Source of the DNA: Nicotiana tabacum
Lineage: Eukaryota; Streptophyta; Magnoliopsida; Solanales; Solanaceae
Length of the DNA stretch: 64,000 nucleotides
Direction: 5' to 3'
NCBI RefSeq assembly: GCF_000715075.1
Contig: NC_134096.1
Coordinates: 37,769,804 to 37,833,803 of the forward strand
Position 1 is the stretch's first letter. Each line of letters opens with the position of its first letter. Below are positions 45,138 through 56,343 of the stretch, piece by piece. The notes under the pieces are model-generated. The model had not been told where the DNA came from and did not search any database. It was given only the letters and a program-made list of their open reading frames with translations. The position numbers and the translations under genes were made by a program.

Positions 45138-45860
45138 TTGAAGGAACTAAAGGAACAATTGAAGGATTTGTTAGAAAAGGGTTTCATCCGACCGAGTGTG
45201 TCACCATGGGGCACACCAATTCTCTTAATGAGGAAGAAAGATAGATCACTGAGGATGTGTATTGACTACCGGAAGCTCAACAAAGTCACAATAAAAAAAG
45301 AATACCTACAACCAAGAATAGATGATTTGTTTGATCAGTTACAGGGTGCTAGATACTTCTCCAAAATTGATTTATGATCTGGGTATCACCAACTGAAGAT
45401 CAGGGAGCAGAATATTCCAAAAACATCTTTTAGGACCCAGTATGGGCATTTTAAATTTCTGTTGATGTCTTTTGGGCTAACAAATGCCCCAACGGCTTTG
45501 ATGGATATTATGAATAGGGTTTTGAAGTCTTTCCTCGACTCCTTTGTGATAGTGTTCATTGACGATTTTCTTGTGTATTCAAGAGGTCGGGAGGACAATG
45601 CTGATCATCTCAGGGCAGTGTTGCAGACTCTTCATTAGCACCAATTGTATGCTAAATTTTCAATGTGTGAATTTTGGCTCAAATCTATCACATTCTTGGG
45701 TCATGTTGTCTCTAGAGAAGGAATCAAGGTTGATCCTCAAAAGATTTCAATAGCAAAGAATTGGCCTAGACCTACAACGCCAACCGAGATTCGCAGTTTC
45801 TTGGGATTAGCAAGGTATTACATAAAGTTTGTGTAGGGGTTCTCCACTCTTGCCTCTCCA
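45138..45860 (+). pseudogene. Element E reverse transcriptase
   Basis: [32 protein letters not shown] and KIDL-stop-SGYHQLK (TGA at 45375-45377) come first. [15 protein letters not shown] and the catalytic [11 protein letters not shown] (about 45558-45590) follow, then [18 protein letters not shown] and [12 protein letters not shown]. Additional stops are at about 45637 and 45834. All conserved RT blocks are in the gag frame, so stops and not frameshifts are the damage here. Confidence 0.9.
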
Positions 45861-46315
45861 TTGACTAAATTGACTCAGAAAGCAGTTAAGTTCCAATGGT
45901 CCGATGCTTGTGAAAGGAGCTTCCAGGAGTTGAAATCGAGATTGACTACAACGCCGGTGTTGACCTTGCTAGAGGGTACAGATAAATTTGTGGTATATTG
46001 TGATACTTCAAGAATTGGGCTTGGTTGTGTGTTAATGCAACATGGCAAAGTTATAGAATATGCTTCTAGGCAACTCAAGAATCATGAAAAGAATTATCCA
46101 ACATATGAGTTAGAACTTGCGGCGGTGGTTTTTGCATTGAAACTTTGACGTCATTATTTGTATGGGGTCCATCTTCTGTGGATGTATTCACGGACCACAA
46201 GAGTCTTCAATATATTTTCAAACAAAAGGAGCTGAATCTGAGGTAGAGAAGATGGCTTGAGTTACTCAATGATTACGACATTGTTATTCTATATCACCCG
46301 GGGAAAGCCAATGTT
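45861..46315 (+). pseudogene. Element E RNase H
   Basis: A 95-codon open stretch (45861-46148) with [20 protein letters not shown], the first catalytic Asp context, and the [16 protein letters not shown] block. A TGA at 46146 and a small insertion near 46175 (extra CTTCT relative to element J) shift the frame before the [13 protein letters not shown] end. Confidence 0.85.
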
Positions 46316-47360
46316 GTGGCGGATGCTCTTAGCCATAAATCTATGGGCAGTTTAGCACACTTGGAGGTATATCAAAGGCCATTGGCCAAGGAATTCCATC
46401 GATTGGCTAGTTTGGGAGTTCGTCTTGTGGACTCTAGTGAAGGAAGGGTAATTGCGCAAAATAGGGCCAAATCATCGCTTGTTGTGGAAGTCAAAGAGAA
46501 GTAATAACACGATCCATCTTTGGTGCAATTGAAGGAGGGGATTCATAAATGTAAGACTACAGATTTTGCTCTTGGCGTGGATGATGGTACACTAAGGAAC
46601 CAAGGGCAACTATGTGTTCCGAATGTAGATGGTCTCCGGGAAAGAATCATGACCGAAGCTCACGCTTCTAGGTATTCCGTGCATCCAGGTTCTACAAAGA
46701 TGTATCACGACCTCAAGGAAGTCTATTGGTGGAATGACATGAAAAGGAATGTGGTGGACTTAGTGGCAAGGTGTCCGAATTGATTGCAAGTGAAGGCCGA
46801 ACATCAACGGCCTGGTGGGTTGGCACAAAACATTGAAATTCCAATGTGAAAGTGGGAAATGATTAATATGGACTTTGTGGTTGGATTACCTCGCACTCCA
46901 CGCAAGTTTGACTCAATTTGGGTGATTGTGTATCGGCTCATGAAATCAGCTCATTTCTTGCCAGTTAAATCTACCGACAAAACGGAATAGTATGCCTAGT
47001 TGTATATCAAGGAAATAGTCAGGCTACATGGTACTCCAGTTTCTATCATTTCTGATCAAGGGGATCAGTTCACGGCCAATGTTTGGAAGAAATTTTAGGA
47101 AGGTTTCGGTACTCAGATGAATCTTAGTACTTCCTTCCATCCACAAACCGATGGGCAAGCATAGGGACTATTCAGACGCTTGAGGACATGTTGCGTGCTT
47201 GTGTTCTTGACTTCAAGGGTAGCTGGGATGATCATTTGCCACTCATAGAGTTTGCTTATAACAACAGCTTTAATGCTAGTATTTAGATAGCACCATTTGA
47301 GGAATTATATGGTAGGAGATATAGATCTCCCATTGGGTGGTACGAGATTGGGGAAGCAGA
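46316..47360 (+). pseudogene. Element E integrase catalytic region
   Basis: The zinc-binding part HASRYSVHPGSTKMYHDLKE is intact to CPN, where the next Cys is a stop (about 46782). The core has INMDFVVGLPRTPRKFDSIW with the first catalytic Asp and SIISDQGDQFTAN with the second. VIVDRL is changed to VIVYRL. A small deletion near 47165 in GQAERTIQTLE shifts the frame. Integrase would insert the DNA copy; this one is broken in several places. Confidence 0.85.
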
Positions 47361-47882
47361 GTTGATAGGGCCAGACCTTGTATATCAGGCTATGGAAAAA
47401 GTTAAGATCATAAAGGAGCGGTTGAAAACTGCTCACAGTCGTCAAAAATCCTATTCGGATGTTCGTCGCATAGACTTAGAGTTCAAAGAAGATGATTGGG
47501 TATTCTTGAAGGTTTCCCCCATGAAGGGTATTACGCGGTTTGGGAAAAAGGGAAAATTGAGTCCGAAGTACATCGGGCCATACAAAATCATTCAGAGAAT
47601 TGGCTAGGTGGCGTACAAGCTTGAGCTACCACCCGAAATGTCATTAGTCCACCCGGTATTCCATGTGTCTATGTTGAAGAAGGTAGTTAGAGATCCGTCA
47701 GCTATTGTGCCAGTTGAGACCATTGAGGTTAATGAAGAATTGTCATATGAAGAAATTCTAGTTGCCATTCTTGATAGGCAAGTCCGAAAGTTGAGGAATA
47801 ATAAAATTGCCTCCGTAAAAGTATTATGGCGAAACCAGCAGGTTGAAGAGGCCGCCACGTAGGAGGCCGAGGAATAAATGAA
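47361..47882 (+). pseudogene. Element E integrase C-terminus with chromodomain
   Basis: Open stretches 47362-47607 and 47608-47862 share one frame. They give KSYSDVRRIDLEFKEDDWVF, the LKVSPMKGITRFGKKGKLSP block (a GPY/F-like module ending IGPYKIIQRIG), YKLELPPEMSLVHPVFHVSM, and a chromodomain-like end, YEEILVAILDRQVRKLRN then SVKVLWRNQQVEEA. A stop interrupts the last helix at 47860-47862, after which EAEE continues. The domain marks the element as a chromovirus. Confidence 0.85.
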
Positions 47883-48050
47883 GAAGACGTATCCTTACTT
47901 GTTTGAATAGCTGTATAATCCTTTCTTTTTATGAACTTGTCGCCTATGAATTTAGTATCACTTGTTTAGTTACTGTAAAGGTGTTCCTTTTGATTATATG
48001 TTACTTATGAGGCCACGGTTGGTACTATTATGAGTTTGTTACATCGTTGA
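47883..48050 (+). other. Element E 3' untranslated remnant
   Basis: T-rich sequence after the chromodomain, ending in GTTGA directly before the TGTCACGACC terminus of element B. No polypurine tract or 3' LTR start is reached. Confidence 0.6.
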
Positions 48051-48556
48051 TGTCACGACCCAAACTGAAGGGCTACGACGGGCACCCGTACCTTGCTCAA
48101 CCAAGTACCAACGTAACGTATATTTCTTATTACATCATCATAGGTAAGTGGGCCAGAAGGGGCGTCATGAGATAACCAGAGTAAACATGAGGGAATACTC
48201 GACATAAAATGACCCAACCTGATATACAAACTCATACATGTAACATACGGTCCTATAAGGCCAATGTGATCTTTATATACTTAAAACATAGGCCGACAAG
48301 GCCATACAAGTATCCGTATACATGACATCTGTCTACAAGCCTCTAAGAGTACATATTTATCATAAAGGTCGGGACAAGGCCCCGCCATACCAAACAATAC
48401 ACGTCCAAATCATACTAACCAAACAAGCAACTCCGGAGCAAATGGAGTGCACCAACATTTTTCGTTGAGCTGATAACCTACTTGGAGGACTCTTAACTTG
48501 TCTATCGAGATATGCGGTCATGAAACGCAGCATCCCCAAGCAAAAGGGACGTTAGT
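48051..48556 (-). repeat. Element B 3' LTR, outer part
   Basis: Matches 56997-57505 of the 5' LTR, including the end TGTCACGACCCAAAC and the CGCAGCATCCCCA...GGGACGT block at its inner side. It stops at 48556, where element C begins. Confidence 0.85.
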
Positions 48557-48794
48557 TGATAGCATCCTAAGAAGCTCAACTCTATTCAAGGACAAGGATG
48601 AAGCTTTGGAATCACAAAGATGGCCTTTAACAATATGTCAAGCTAAAGAGTTGCAAAATAAGGCCATTAGACTTCAAGTGCAAATAAAGAAGCTTTTAAT
48701 TGTGGAGGACGAGCTCAAGACCAAAGGAGATAAATTATACAAGTTTTACAATTATTTGGTGGCCCAAATTGAAGTCCAAGAGGAGGAAGATTGA
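48557..48794 (+). pseudogene. Element C pol C-terminal tail
   Basis: An open stretch reading ESQRWPLTICQAKELQNKAI then a Lys/Glu-rich tail to EVQEEED and a TGA. It resembles the tail after integrase in some plant gypsy polyproteins (a PMT-type start followed by a helix). The upstream pol is missing, replaced by element B LTR sequence. Confidence 0.45.
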
Positions 48795-48856
48795 GTCCCG
48801 AACTCGGCCCTTGAAATCTAGCAAAAGGGCACCCAGAAGAGCCCAAAATGAGCTTA

Positions 48857-48875
48857 AAAAAGGTCCAAATGGGGG
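48857..48875 (+). other. Polypurine tract, element C
   Basis: AAAAAAGGTCCAAATGGGGG-like run directly before the LTR start TGTTTGAAAT. It has two pyrimidine interruptions, so it is not perfect. Confidence 0.5.
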
Positions 48876-49590
48876 TGTTTGAAATGTAGCCCAATTGGAG
48901 TCCAAACCAATGGCCCAAACTAGTAGTTTTAAGGCCCAAATCTGCCCCAAAGGGATTTGGCCGCCCCCTACCTAAGTTTGTGACTTTTCTTATTTCTTAG
49001 CAACCACCCTACCTAATTTTGATGACTTTGTTACCCCTTAGAAGCCCCCTACCTAATTGTAATGACTTTTTATGCCTTAGTACTCCTATAAATAAGGAGT
49101 TCTTCTCATTCATTGAGACTTCATTATTGATTAAGTATATCATACTTTGAGAGTTCTTTTGAACCTTTGTTACTTGTGCTTTGAGATTTATCTTTCAACC
49201 TTTACTAGTTCATAGTTCAAGGTAGTAAGATTACTTCTCTATTGTGATATCTTTGATTCCTTTGTGGTATTCTTAGAAGGCGATTAATACTAATTATTAA
49301 TTGTTGTCTCAAGTTACTCGTAAAGCGGTCAAGATCCGAATCTATTATTTTGATTTGCTTTTAAGTAAAGGCGTTTGATTTCTTCAATAAATCAAGACGG
49401 TGTTGCTTTGATCTTGTCAAGGCTATAGAACTTGCGTTCTTGGATGTTCTTGGAATTCTTTCCTCGAATTTTCCCATATCCTTTATTTTCTGCCCTTAAG
49501 TGCTAGTTGTTCAATTCCTTATTGTTATTGCTTCCGCATTTACTTTTCAAATTCTTACTCTAGTTTGGATTCCCGACCTTGTCGTTATCA
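48876..49590 (+). repeat. Element C LTR (715 bp)
   Basis: TGTTTGAAAT at 48876 to GTCGTTATCA at 49590. It is bounded by a purine tract on the left and a primer site on the right, so it is at once the 3' LTR of one unit and the 5' LTR of the next. Much shorter than the Tekay LTRs and without their CpG island. Confidence 0.7.
49087..49094 (+). promoter_or_regulatory. Candidate TATA box in element C LTR
   Basis: TATAAATA, 211 bp into the LTR, followed 30 bp later by TCATTCATTGAGACTTCATT, a plausible start region. It would drive the 50111 frame on the same strand. Confidence 0.5.
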
Positions 49591-49592
49591 AG

Positions 49593-49604
49593 TAGTATCA
49601 GAGC
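49593..49604 (+). other. Primer binding site, element C
   Basis: TAGTATCAGAGC, one mismatch to the initiator-Met type, two bases after the LTR end. Confidence 0.8.
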
Positions 49605-50110
49605 GGTTCTATCAAGGTTTTTGGTCTTGATAATTCTGGGGATTTCTTGAATACTAAGAGCAAAAAAAAAAACAAGTTAAAAAGAAAAAAAAAAAAAACG
49701 AAAATCTATTTTAAAAAAAAAATTGCTTGCTTTCCAGGAACTTTCTTTTGTATCTAATTTATTTCCAAAAATTATCAAAGGAAACAAGAAGAGGGGATCC
49801 CAGATTTCAAAGATAAGATAAAAATTTAATTTTTCTTACTCTTTCTAATCTAAATATATAATCATTTCCTTTTTGTTCGTGTCTTGTTTCAACCGAGCCT
49901 AATAGTTCTAGTATTTGGTTCTTCTTTCATTTGTTCCCCAAAAATCTATATTTTACTACTAAGAACTTATATGAGTTGGGTTTAACCATAAATCTACAAA
50001 GTATTTTGTTCAAAGGTTATTTCGAGAGGAAAAAAAGGCAAGAGAGGTGAGAGCATTATAGGGAAAAAGCCAAATTTGAGAGATACATATTTCCCTTAAT
50101 CTATGTCAAG
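49605..50110 (+). other. Element C leader, A-rich
   Basis: About 500 bp untranslated leader with long A runs (49662-49720) and no reading frame of note. The ORF start follows directly. Confidence 0.6.
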
Positions 50111-52021
50111 ATGTCTCAAACAGGTAGTTACAGTGGAAGGAGGAAATCTATGACTCAACAACTTGAAAAGTCGAACTTACAGTATACCGAATGGAAGGAA
50201 GACAATGGTAAAGTTATTTTTCAAACAAGAGCTAAAGTGATGTCTGCAATTTATGCCCTTAGAATTGACAAAGCATTTGGCTATAACTTAATTAGCACTT
50301 ATATGGTTGATAAATTGAACTTGCCTTGTGTTGAACATATTGAACCCTACATGTTGAAAGGGGTAAAAGTAGATAAAAGAGTGTTCTTGTCATTCTCTAT
50401 TGGAAGGTGTGAGGATGTGATTTGGTGTGATGTCATTCCGATGAATAGTTTTCATATCTTGTTGGGATGGCCATGGTATGTCTATAGAAGTGCTTCATAT
50501 AGTATTGAAAAAAATAGATACTCTTTTGAGATTAATGGAAAGAAACTCATTCTTGGGCCTTTGACTCCCTCACAAATTTGTGAAGATGAAAAGATTGTTA
50601 AAGAGAATATGAAAAAATATGAGAGAGAAAAGAATGAGAGGAGTAAGGGAGTGCATGTTGACATTCCAAGAGAGGAAAAAGGAGAGGTTGTCTTGAGTGA
50701 AAATAGTGGGATGTCAAGTGAGGTAAAGAATGATATTGAAAGAAAAGAAAAGAGAGAAGGTAATGAGATGAACAAAGTTTGTGAGGTAGAGAGAGAAAAG
50801 CAAGAGGGATTGAGTGAAAGCAAAGAAAAACTCTTTAGTGAGAGAAAAGAGGCTAAGGGTGAGGAAAACGTTAGTCTTGTGATAAAAGCCAAAGAGAGTG
50901 TAAGCAAGAAAAAAGTTTCTTTACTTCCTAACCCATTAACTCTTTCTTGTTTTAGTTCTTGTGATTTTGTGCAACCACGTGTTGAAATACCTTTTGAAAG
51001 GGTTGGTGAGGCGCAGGAGATGGTAGCAAAAGATCCAATTGGATTCCAACATGAATTTGGCGATATCTATTCTTGTTGGATGGTGGAAGATAAAAGCTTG
51101 GTTAAATTCTTTGTTATTGAATCTTTTGACTATTTCCATTCTTATTTACAGTGTTATGACATGGAGTTTCCTAAAAGCATTGCTAAGTTGGAGCCATTGC
51201 ATAAAAGAATACAAGGTGATGATGTTCCATTGGCAAATAAGTCCAAGTATGGTATGTATAATTGGTTTATTTGCATACTTGGCCTTTCTAGAACACCTAA
51301 GGTATTTTTGGAGGTAATGAATTATACTCTTATTTCTTATATTGGTGACTTTATAATTTTTGTGGATGATGATATTTTGATGCACATCAAGTCATTAACT
51401 ATAAGATCTAAGTTAAAGTGCAAGAGTAATTTGCTTCCTTTTGAAATTGTTTATGACATAGATGATTATGTATTCCAACTTGGTGGAAAGAGGCATGAAA
51501 TTTATGAGAAGAGGCTTGTGAATGAGTTAAATATTTCTTCTTCTCTTATTCAAGTGGCTAATGAGTTTTCATGTGATAAATTGCTAGAATGTGATTTTTG
51601 TTGTGTGATGGGGAGTCATTCTTCAAGTCATGTTCAATGTGAGCTTGTAAAAGTATTTGTTACTAGTAAAGATGATATGCATGATTGTTGTAACACTTGT
51701 GATCAAATACTCTTTTATGTAGAGGAATCCATGAGATTTTTAATTGTAGATAGTTGGCTATATCATGAAAGTATCTTCTTTGATACATGTGGTAGAGATA
51801 CTTATATTAAATGGATGTGTGGTCAATCTTTTATAATTTCTTTGTCATGTATACCTATGGACTACCTTACCGACAAGATCGAATTGCAAGTTCCATTGCA
51901 TGGCGCATCTACGAGAGGTTTTTATTGTATTGATCTAGGTAGGCATAAATTTTGTTGGGATGATGATATCCATATGCTTTATTTACACCTATTAGGATTA
52001 ATTGGGGAAAACTTCATATGA
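50111..52021 (+). CDS. 636-codon gypsy-derived ORF in element C, internally deleted polyprotein
   Basis: The longest open frame in the window. Residues about 1-25: short gag-like start. About 30-155: retropepsin-like domain ending FHILLGWPWYVYRSASYSIE and LILGPLTPSQICEDEK. The expected catalytic DGGS reads DKAF, so it is likely inactive. About 155-290: Lys/Glu-rich, probably helical linker. About 390-430: a short RT piece (ILGLSRTPKVFLEVMN and IFVDDDILMHIKS). About 435-450: an LPFEIVYD motif like the integrase end. About 460-630: Cys-rich sequence that I cannot place. The last few residues and the stop come from element B LTR sequence. Staying open after several deletions is unusual; it may be a young fusion or a kept non-autonomous protein. 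Confidence 0.7.
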   Translation: MSQTGSYSGRRKSMTQQLEKSNLQYTEWKEDNGKVIFQTRAKVMSAIYALRIDKAFGYNLISTYMVDKLNLPCVEHIEPYMLKGVKVDKRVFLSFSIGRCEDVIWCDVIPMNSFHILLGWPWYVYRSASYSIEKNRYSFEINGKKLILGPLTPSQICEDEKIVKENMKKYEREKNERSKGVHVDIPREEKGEVVLSENSGMSSEVKNDIERKEKREGNEMNKVCEVEREKQEGLSESKEKLFSERKEAKGEENVSLVIKAKESVSKKKVSLLPNPLTLSCFSSCDFVQPRVEIPFERVGEAQEMVAKDPIGFQHEFGDIYSCWMVEDKSLVKFFVIESFDYFHSYLQCYDMEFPKSIAKLEPLHKRIQGDDVPLANKSKYGMYNWFICILGLSRTPKVFLEVMNYTLISYIGDFIIFVDDDILMHIKSLTIRSKLKCKSNLLPFEIVYDIDDYVFQLGGKRHEIYEKRLVNELNISSSLIQVANEFSCDKLLECDFCCVMGSHSSSHVQCELVKVFVTSKDDMHDCCNTCDQILFYVEESMRFLIVDSWLYHESIFFDTCGRDTYIKWMCGQSFIISLSCIPMDYLTDKIELQVPLHGASTRGFYCIDLGRHKFCWDDDIHMLYLHLLGLIGENFI

Positions 52022-52811
52022 TATTCTTGAGAAAGATTGTACCGTATTCCTTAAAATGGTTAGCTTCTCCAACAATGATGTATTGAAATTTCTCAAAATG
52101 GTCTTCGTATGAAATGTTTTGAAACAACTATGATGCTATTGCAATTCATTAACCTTGCTGAAGCTTTCCCTGTTAATTTAGTAGATGAGAGAAATTTATT
52201 TTGGGTGAATTAGAAAGGTTATCTCTAACCTTTAGGTGTGGGCCCCACTAAGATTACTAAGCCACCAATCTTTATTCATTTGCCACCTTATAACATGGAC
52301 TTTAAGAGTCATTAGTTGACTGCCACGTTAAGGCTTATCCAAAGCCTTAATTAATCACCCACTAATTCTTAATTAACTAGTTAATCTCTTGTTAACTAAT
52401 AATTACCCAATTATCTACATAATTAAGAATTATCTCAAATTACTTAAAATACTACTCACTTTTAACACACTTTATACATCTTACTATCATGGTCATATGG
52501 TACCTTGTATGTCACTAGTCCGTAAATACGGGGTATTGTAGCTTGGACCGTATTTTTATCTCAAAATGCCAAACTTCGACGAAATTCATTTTCTTCGATT
52601 TGCTTACCTTCTCACCTTCACGAATTTACTCATCACTTGTTTGAAATAGCATAATCCTTATAATCTCAAAATAATCTCATTCCTGAACTTACGTCGATTA
52701 ACTAACGACGAAACTTTAACATATGAAAATGCGGGATGTAACATCTCATTTTCGAGCTTCCATCAATTTACTTATGGCGTATTTTCACGTACGAAAACAT
52801 GGGGTGTAATT
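52011..52811 (-). repeat. Element B 3' LTR, inner part
   Basis: On the minus strand it starts AATTACACCCC at 52811 (TG end mutated). The duplicated terminal 68 bp (second copy near 52740) and about 0.7 kb that match 58225-58950 and 5059-5880 follow. It ends at the element C boundary. Confidence 0.85.
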
Positions 52812-55800
52812 TTATTCCCCCTTTGGAACATTCGTCCTCGAATGTTGGCTGATGCACTTATCATTTTCATAACTTATGTTTTCTGAATACTTTAGTACTC
52901 TCCTTGCCATCTAGGCAACTGTTATGTGAATAATTCTAAAGGCCAGGGCATTCCCCCTTTTAGGCCTCTTTCTCACACCATGACTCGTGGTCTGCTACCA
53001 AACTCCAGGTTACTCTCGTTGCTTATCCTATATGTATAAATCTAAGTCCCTTAATGCTTCTTCGTCACTGTTCATCTTAAGAATGATGGCCTATTCTCAT
53101 CTCATACTTTGTAACTTTTATCCATCCATTGTTGATTCACCTAAATGTTGATCTCCAATCTACTACTGATAACTTGGAACCTCTTACATAATCACTAAGG
53201 CTCACGTTGCATCGAGAAACATTTGAAGTGATATTAATAATCCACCTGGGGGCGATACGATACTATACTTCCATAACCGTATTTCATAGCATCCCAATGT
53301 GATTTACCTTACGGGGGTATTTGCGTGTTGTCCGTGAAATCCCTTTTTTTTCTTCAAATCATTACATAATCGAATGCTCAAATATCATCCTTTATCTATC
53401 ACAATTACACCCTCATTCTACTACCAGGACAGCATTCCATCTCTTCTAAATGCTATTAGTCTTAGACTCCTTTGAGTTCATTCAGGCTATACCAAGCTTT
53501 CTATAACTTAAAGAAGCCATCAACTCTCTTGTTTTCATGGGCTTAATCCCGAGAACTTATCCATTCTCGTCACCTTCTCACTCGCCCTTTATTATCCTTG
53601 TTCCTGTCTTCCTAAAACCTTGTCTCTTTACCATACTTAAGCTTGCGGCCTACATATATCTATTTATACTACTCGCAAACTTCCTTCAATTTACTTGCAT
53701 CATAGATTTCCTTATGTCATCCTAGAACATCAAGCGAGACATCACATCGTCTCTAACTCTTCTTTATTCTCTTAATTAGACTTCTTGATACCTAGAAACC
53801 ATAAGCTGGAGGACATGCCACTGATGACATTGCTATTATTCCTTGATACTGAATCCCCGCGCTTCTAGCCATCTATGTATGGACTATTCACAACCTTCTG
53901 CATTTGAGTATCTCGTACGTTGTCAACCTTTTACATTACTTACCTTAAAATCTCGCATCACATCTTCTATCTCTTTCATGACCTTCCTTCCACATAGGTA
54001 TAATTCACATCTACAACTTGAAGCTCTATTATAATATTTGCACCTCTGGTGCATACACAATCCGGTGAGAGCTTCATACTGACTTCTTATGAGGTTGGTA
54101 CTCTTCTAACTGTCTTTGTCGTAGAGTCATCATAAAATATGGCCGTTGTACTATCTCTCTTGTACCTCTAATATTAAGAGTAATTCTACAATGTTCTCAA
54201 TCATGATGTCTATAACTTTCTGGTCTAATAATCAGACTCCTAATTTACTTAGTTGATATAACTTTTTAGTTTCCTCTTCCTTGTGATCGACCTTTATGTA
54301 GGCTTAAGCTATCCTCCAATCTGCAGCTTCTGGTATTAGCTATTACTTTAGCCTTTCATGGGAGCTATGGAATATCCATGATACAATCTTTTAACAATTC
54401 AATCCTTTGTCTATGACCTGGACTCAATTCTTTCTTTTAACTTATACCAGAGTCTTCTACGGCTGTATGATTGTCAACATATATGCTACATGGATAATAC
54501 TCCGAAATCTTAGGTGCATTCATAATGTAATTAACTTGGGATCATTGAATGAATAGTTCCTTTCGTTCCTTCTCAGCTTTATTTAAATGTAAGCTATTAC
54601 TTTTCCTGGTCTTTCTGCCCCTTGTTGCGTGCATACTTAGCTTACCTTAGTTCCCACGCATGCCGTAATTTTTGTGCAAATCATATGATTTCGACTATTA
54701 CTTTTGGTTTCACTTCCCTCTCATTAGCCACTATAGGTGCCAGACCACTTTCTTAAGGAGTGCATACAATGTTGTAGTGAGACTGCTATTACATGACCAT
54801 TTCTTCTTCAAGTTACTATGTTTAGGTTGAACCTTCTTCCTTATTTCCTCAGCTAGTCTTTCATTGTAGTACTTAGGGAGAACCCTCTGACTCTTGTAAA
54901 GTTACGAGCTTATTACATCGTATACTCGACGGAATTTTTGATGTCCTTCCTCGCCTATAATTATCCATAGTTACTTACCTCCACACCCTTGTACTTGTAG
55001 GGTTGCTTCTGAGCTAATATTTTGATTGTCTTTCCAGTGGCACTCTCTTTTATCTCCGTAACAATCATACGGTACCTTTAACTACCCGAACTCCTATCTG
55101 AATATTTCTCAAGGGTCACGATGTTTAATCTGCGAGACTGAATTCCCCATGTTGGGGTTCACTATTTTTATCTTGCACGATTTGTTGATTTGTCTTTATC
55201 CTCTTGTCTAGCCATAACTAGGCTCTTCCTGAATCAATTACTAACTACTCGTTGACCCATTCTCATATCAATATTCCGCGTAATCTTTCTTGGGTTATTT
55301 CCTTTATCTTAACTTACGTTTCGCACTGGCTCCTTATCTATCAATAACATCTCGGGCAAGAACCCTTACTTCCCCTCCTTGACATCATGTTTGCATAATG
55401 TTCTGGAATCGTAGCATATCTGTAGGATTTGAATAAGTGCAATCTCATCCCTTTCTCATTTTTATCGCATTCTTCCTTTATCATTCCATAGTTACTAGAA
55501 TCACTTAATTCTGACTTAATGCCGCATCACTCCATATTCCCCCCTTTAGGGGAGTACTAAGATTTAGTGCTACGATGATCTACCTATGGATGTTTTACCT
55601 CTTCATATTTGGCATCTTTTCACATCATCGATGACCCTTACTCGCCTTACGGTAATCTTTATGTACCAAGGATAAAACAATTCCTTACTCACGAAGGTCA
55701 CACTTAGTGTAATTGGTACATACAGTCCCTTAAGCTTAACTTTTCTCACATTCCTTGCTTTAGGGAAGAGTCTTACTGAATGACCATTCTCTGTATTTCT

Positions 55801-56343
55801 CATGAATGTTCTTCTGTTGTCCATTCTATTATCGCCCGAACGCAAATCTGAAATTCTCATGATGCCGACCATTATCAAATCACTCAATCGCTAATTTATG
55901 TTTAGTTTATCTTGTTCACCAGTACATACTGGTTTCTATTACTCTGGGGTCTAACTTTTCCTTCTGGTAATCACGTTAGAGTCATGAACTTATTTCTCGA
56001 AATGAGTATGTGACTTTATGACCTATACTCTTTTGTTGCCTCAAGGCCTGTCACCTCTCGTCTTTTCCTTCACTTGACTGTAGACTCTGTAATACTGTCA
56101 TTGTTTTTCTTCCGTTGTCATCCATGTATCACATCTTACTCGTAATGCTTCATTAACTCTCTTCTTATTTCCCTGCTAACATTTTTGTCTATTACTTTAT
56201 TCTGAAAACTTCAACAAGACATTCTTTTGCTTTTAGCTCCCCTTACTCTATCCACTGGCTCTTCGGGTTACCAAACATTCTCTCTCTACTAGGGACGGGA
56301 GTCACACTAAGATAATATTTTTGAGAAGTTGCGCCATTGTGCA

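Larger units (their letters stand above)
40320..48050 (+). mobile_element. Element E: Tekay-type gypsy element with near-complete gag-pol, 3' LTR missing
   Basis: 5' LTR (40320-42838), primer site, gag, zinc knuckle, protease, RT, RNase H, integrase and chromodomain in order, then about 170 bp of 3' untranslated sequence that ends where element B starts (48051). All domains are present, but the coding region has about eight or more in-frame stops and two frameshifts (about 46170 and 47165). No 3' LTR copy is seen, so it lost its right end or continues beyond a rearrangement. Confidence 0.9.
48557..52010 (+). mobile_element. Element C: rearranged gypsy element (pol end - LTR - leader - ORF)
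   Basis: Order on the plus strand: the end of a pol protein, polypurine tract, one LTR, primer site, A-rich leader, and a 636-codon reading frame. A normal element would start with the LTR. This order (interior, LTR, interior) is what the middle of two tandem elements, or a circular form opened elsewhere, would give. It replaces about 0.7 kb of the element B LTR. The protein type (HILLGWPWY and the K/E-rich linker) differs from the Tekay copies. Confidence 0.65.

Noticed and set aside
50482..50907. 141-codon minus-strand frame rich in Leu/Ser/Phe
   Set aside because: Antisense of the K/E-rich linker of the 636-codon frame; composition alone explains it.
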